From Gammaproteobacteria bacterium (GTDB lineage: Bacteria; Pseudomonadota; Gammaproteobacteria; Steroidobacterales; Steroidobacteraceae), in assembly GCA_028293725.1 (NCBI GenBank), contig JAQGOE010000344.1:1-16958 (forward strand): 16,958 nt of DNA. Reading direction: 5' to 3'. Shown here piece after piece: positions 15,543 through 16,958 of the stretch. Position 1 is the stretch's first letter. Every line of letters begins with the position of its first letter. The translations under genes and the position numbers were made by a program. The notes under the pieces are model-generated. The model searched no databases, was not told the origin of the DNA, and was given only the letters and a program-made list of their open reading frames with translations.

Positions 15543-16424
15543 CTATTCTTGAGATTCCAATTCCGCCTCGATCTCTTCCGGACTCGGCAGCGAATCTTTG
15601 AGCTCCGCAGGAAGTGACTCCATGAGCTTCGTGGTGTAGCGCGCCACTCCTACTGGCGTCGAAACATTGCGCAACGCGTATTCAGCGATGACCTTGCTGC
15701 GCGTCTTGCACAGAATCAAACCGATGGACATCTTGTCCTCAGGGTGCCGCAGCTGATCGTCAACGGCTGAAAGATAGAAGTTCATCTTTCCAACATACTC
15801 CGGCTTAAAGGGCGTCGTCTTGATCTCGATTACGATGTAGCAGCGGAGCTTGAGGTGATAGAACAGCAGGTCGATGTAAAAGTCTTCTCCATCCACCGGT
15901 AGATGCGCCTGCTGTCCCACGAAGGCGAAGCCAGCACCCAGCTCGATAAGAAACTTGCGAATATGCGCCAGAAGACCATCTTCCAGCTCCCGCTCGACCG
16001 CCTGATCGCGGAGCGTTAGGAACTCGAAGTTGTACGGGTCACGCACGATCTCGTTGGCCAGATCCGACTGAGCTTGCGGCAACGCATTCTTAAAGCTCGT
16101 AACTGCCTTGCCTTGGCGAGAATACAGATCTGATTCGATCCAATGTACCAGCATGTTTCTCGACCAGCCATTCGCAGTCGTCTGCTGCGCGTACCACAGA
16201 CGCTGCAGCGGATTCTTCAGTTTCGTGATGAGTTCGATGTTCTGTCCCCACGGAATCTGAGCCACAGCCGCCGGCGGGCCTGAAGGGGAAGACTCTCCAA
16301 TGGCTCGTTGGAGAATTTGTCGATCAGATTCTCCAACGGACTGTTGGAGATTCTCCACTTCGTCTGTCCAAGCCAGGTGGAAGGCTCGCATGTACCAGAT
16401 GTTTTGCGGCGAGAACCCGGCCAT
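15543..16424 (-). CDS. DUF1016 (YhcG-like) PD-(D/E)XK nuclease domain protein, N-terminally truncated
   Basis: A 293-residue frame from the ATG at 16424. The sequence follows the YhcG/DUF1016 pattern: GFSPQNIWYMRAFHLAW (3-19), IPWGQNIELITKLK (57-70), GWSRNMLVHWIE (86-97), then the C-terminal nuclease domain (about 125-265). There D185 in FYIDLLFYHLKLRCY and E200/K202 in VIEIK are the PD-(D/E)XK residues, with GKMNFYLSAVD after them; the family usually has Gln where this protein has Lys213. By family knowledge these are DNA-directed nuclease-like proteins often found in accessory or defence-rich regions; the role is not established. Full-length members are longer at the N-terminus. Here family-like sequence continues upstream of the ATG without a start codon, so the gene is broken at its 5' end, although the nuclease domain itself is uninterrupted. 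Confidence 0.8.
   Translation of the reverse strand: MAGFSPQNIWYMRAFHLAWTDEVENLQQSVGESDRQILQRAIGESSPSGPPAAVAQIPWGQNIELITKLKNPLQRLWYAQQTTANGWSRNMLVHWIESDLYSRQGKAVTSFKNALPQAQSDLANEIVRDPYNFEFLTLRDQAVERELEDGLLAHIRKFLIELGAGFAFVGQQAHLPVDGEDFYIDLLFYHLKLRCYIVIEIKTTPFKPEYVGKMNFYLSAVDDQLRHPEDKMSIGLILCKTRSKVIAEYALRNVSTPVGVARYTTKLMESLPAELKDSLPSPEEIEAELESQE
16294..16357. repeat. tandem inverted repeats inside the DUF1016 gene
   Basis: Two inverted repeats lie 36 bp apart: TCTCCAA (16294-16300) with TTGGAGA (16308-16314), and TCTCCAAC (16330-16337) with GTTGGAGA (16343-16350), followed by another half copy TTCTCCA (16351-16357). On the coding strand each unit encodes LQxxxGES, giving LQQSVGES and LQRAIGES (residues 27-34 and 39-46). 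The 36-bp period is exactly 12 codons, so repeat number can change without a frameshift. Confidence 0.7.
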
Positions 16425-16508
16425 CCCGGGGAACGTCTTGCGAAGGTCCGCTGCAAGTCGCTCAACGACCGACTTACCCCATCCCTGAGACCGCTGCCGA
16501 CCGACGGC
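16425..16508 (-). pseudogene. remnant of the DUF1016 N-terminal domain, in frame but without a start codon
   Basis: Reading the minus strand in frame with the 293-residue protein, 28 codons upstream of its ATG encode RQRSQGWGKSVVERLAADLR and then KTFPG. This is a good match to the DUF1016_N pattern (QGWG.KVVERLA.DL...FPG). The frame then meets TGA at 16511-16509, and none of the 28 codons is ATG, GTG or TTG. The usual preceding part of the family (the YW.IG segment) is missing. This shows loss of the original 5' end by deletion or recombination near 16500. Confidence 0.6.
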
Positions 16509-16674
16509 TCACCACGCGAATTTGTACGCCGCGCTTGCGTGCGAGATAGGCGTCGAAGCGCCGATGTGTGTCAGGACTATGCGGGCCTACGGTTCCGTCT
16601 TGCAGGTCAAGTTCGAGTGCGAGGTATTCAAACGACCCGACAATACTCAAACAGCGGGGGAGGCTCTCCGGAAT
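16474..16674 (-). other. unrecognised open frame in the decayed stretch upstream of the nuclease gene
   Basis: Between the nuclease gene and the TetR gene (283 bp) no complete gene is seen. One minus-strand frame is open for 66 codons (16674 to TAA at 16476-16474) and reads protein-like: GSFEYLALELDLQDGTVG, then HSPDTHRRFDAYLARKRG, then VQIRVV. It has no ATG at its beginning; a TTG at 16650 is the only possible start. Its last codons overlap the nuclease remnant in a different frame. It may be the 3' part of another broken gene whose end was joined to the truncated nuclease gene near 16500, or it may be chance. I do not recognise the family. Confidence 0.25.
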
Positions 16675-16707
16675 TCAATAGCCCTGGCCGCAGCGCCAGC
16701 ATGCCTA

Positions 16708-16958
16708 TTAGGATCGCGAAGCGCCTTTCTTCAGTTGAGGAGGATTTTTCGAGCAGCTGTTCGAGAGCATCTGCGCGGCCACCTCGCGAGCCAGACTCGC
16801 CGCACTGCGGTTGCGATCCAGATGGGCCGCGACGGATGCACCGTCATACAGGAGCAGGAGTTGTTGTCCGAGTTGCTCAGGATTGGCGGCGGTGGCCTCG
16901 CGGGCGAGACTCGTGAACAGGCCGAGCATGAATGCACGCGACCGATCGCTGGCGACTT
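16708..16958 (-). CDS. C-terminal part of a TetR-family transcriptional regulator (partial)
   Basis: The frame runs in from the right edge and ends at TAA (16710-16708), giving about 83 residues. The sequence FMLGLFTSLAREA, then NPEQLGQQLLLLYDGASVAA, then HLDRNRSAASLAREVAAQML matches the end of the TetR ligand-binding domain ('DPE.LA.QL.LLYDGA..AA..DR...A...AR..A'). The DNA-binding N-terminus lies outside the window. The target and ligand are unknown. It is transcribed towards the truncated nuclease gene. It is the nearest regulator to the efflux operon on this side, but nothing in the sequence links the two. Confidence 0.75.
   Translation of the reverse strand, partial: VASDRSRAFMLGLFTSLAREATAANPEQLGQQLLLLYDGASVAAHLDRNRSAASLAREVAAQMLSNSCSKNPPQLKKGASRS

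Overview
The window is GC-rich DNA from a Gram-negative bacterium. It encodes a TonB-dependent outer-membrane receptor, a tripartite RND efflux system with two lipoprotein components, and several secreted proteins. The receptor type, the DUF3857/transglutaminase pair and the HME-type RND operon fit a proteobacterium, perhaps a gammaproteobacterium of the Steroidobacter/Xanthomonas-like groups. That placement is an impression from protein style, not a demonstrated affiliation. No RNA genes, insertion sequences or CRISPR arrays were seen.

Left part (1-2160). The 3' end of an unidentified gene is followed 3 bp later by a small unrecognised 99-residue protein. Converging on them is a two-component system on the minus strand: a membrane histidine kinase of the HisKA_3 (NarL/DesK-like) class and a LuxR/NarL-type response regulator 2 bp downstream. 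The divergent promoter region of the kinase holds a perfect 8+8 bp palindrome plus a third half-site, a good candidate operator for the regulator.

Middle-left (2298-6941). A secreted, probably beta-barrel protein of unknown function is followed by two large secreted DUF3857/transglutaminase-like paralogues whose reading frames overlap by 47 bp. The second keeps the Cys-His-Asp triad (C349, H391, D423). The first has Ala and Asn at the Cys and His positions and looks like a pseudoenzyme partner. This enzyme/dead-enzyme pair, possibly together with the neighbouring two-component system, is the least explained potential system here.

Middle-right (7194-15489). A TonB-dependent receptor, preceded by another perfect 8+8 bp palindrome, is followed by a very strong hairpin and then a tightly packed efflux operon: NodT-type outer-membrane factor, CzcB/CusB-like adaptor and CzcA/CusA-like (HME) RND pump. 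The genes are spaced 2 bp apart or overlap by 4 bp. The pump keeps the Asp-Asp-Glu proton-relay motif of HME pumps, but the three substrate-binding methionines of CusA are replaced by Val, Asn and Glu. The cargo is therefore probably not Cu(I)/Ag(I).

Right end (15543-16958). A DUF1016 (YhcG-like) PD-(D/E)XK nuclease gene on the minus strand has lost its 5' part. Family-like sequence continues 28 codons upstream of the first ATG and then meets a stop. Beyond a short decayed stretch lies the C-terminal part of a TetR-family regulator that runs off the window.
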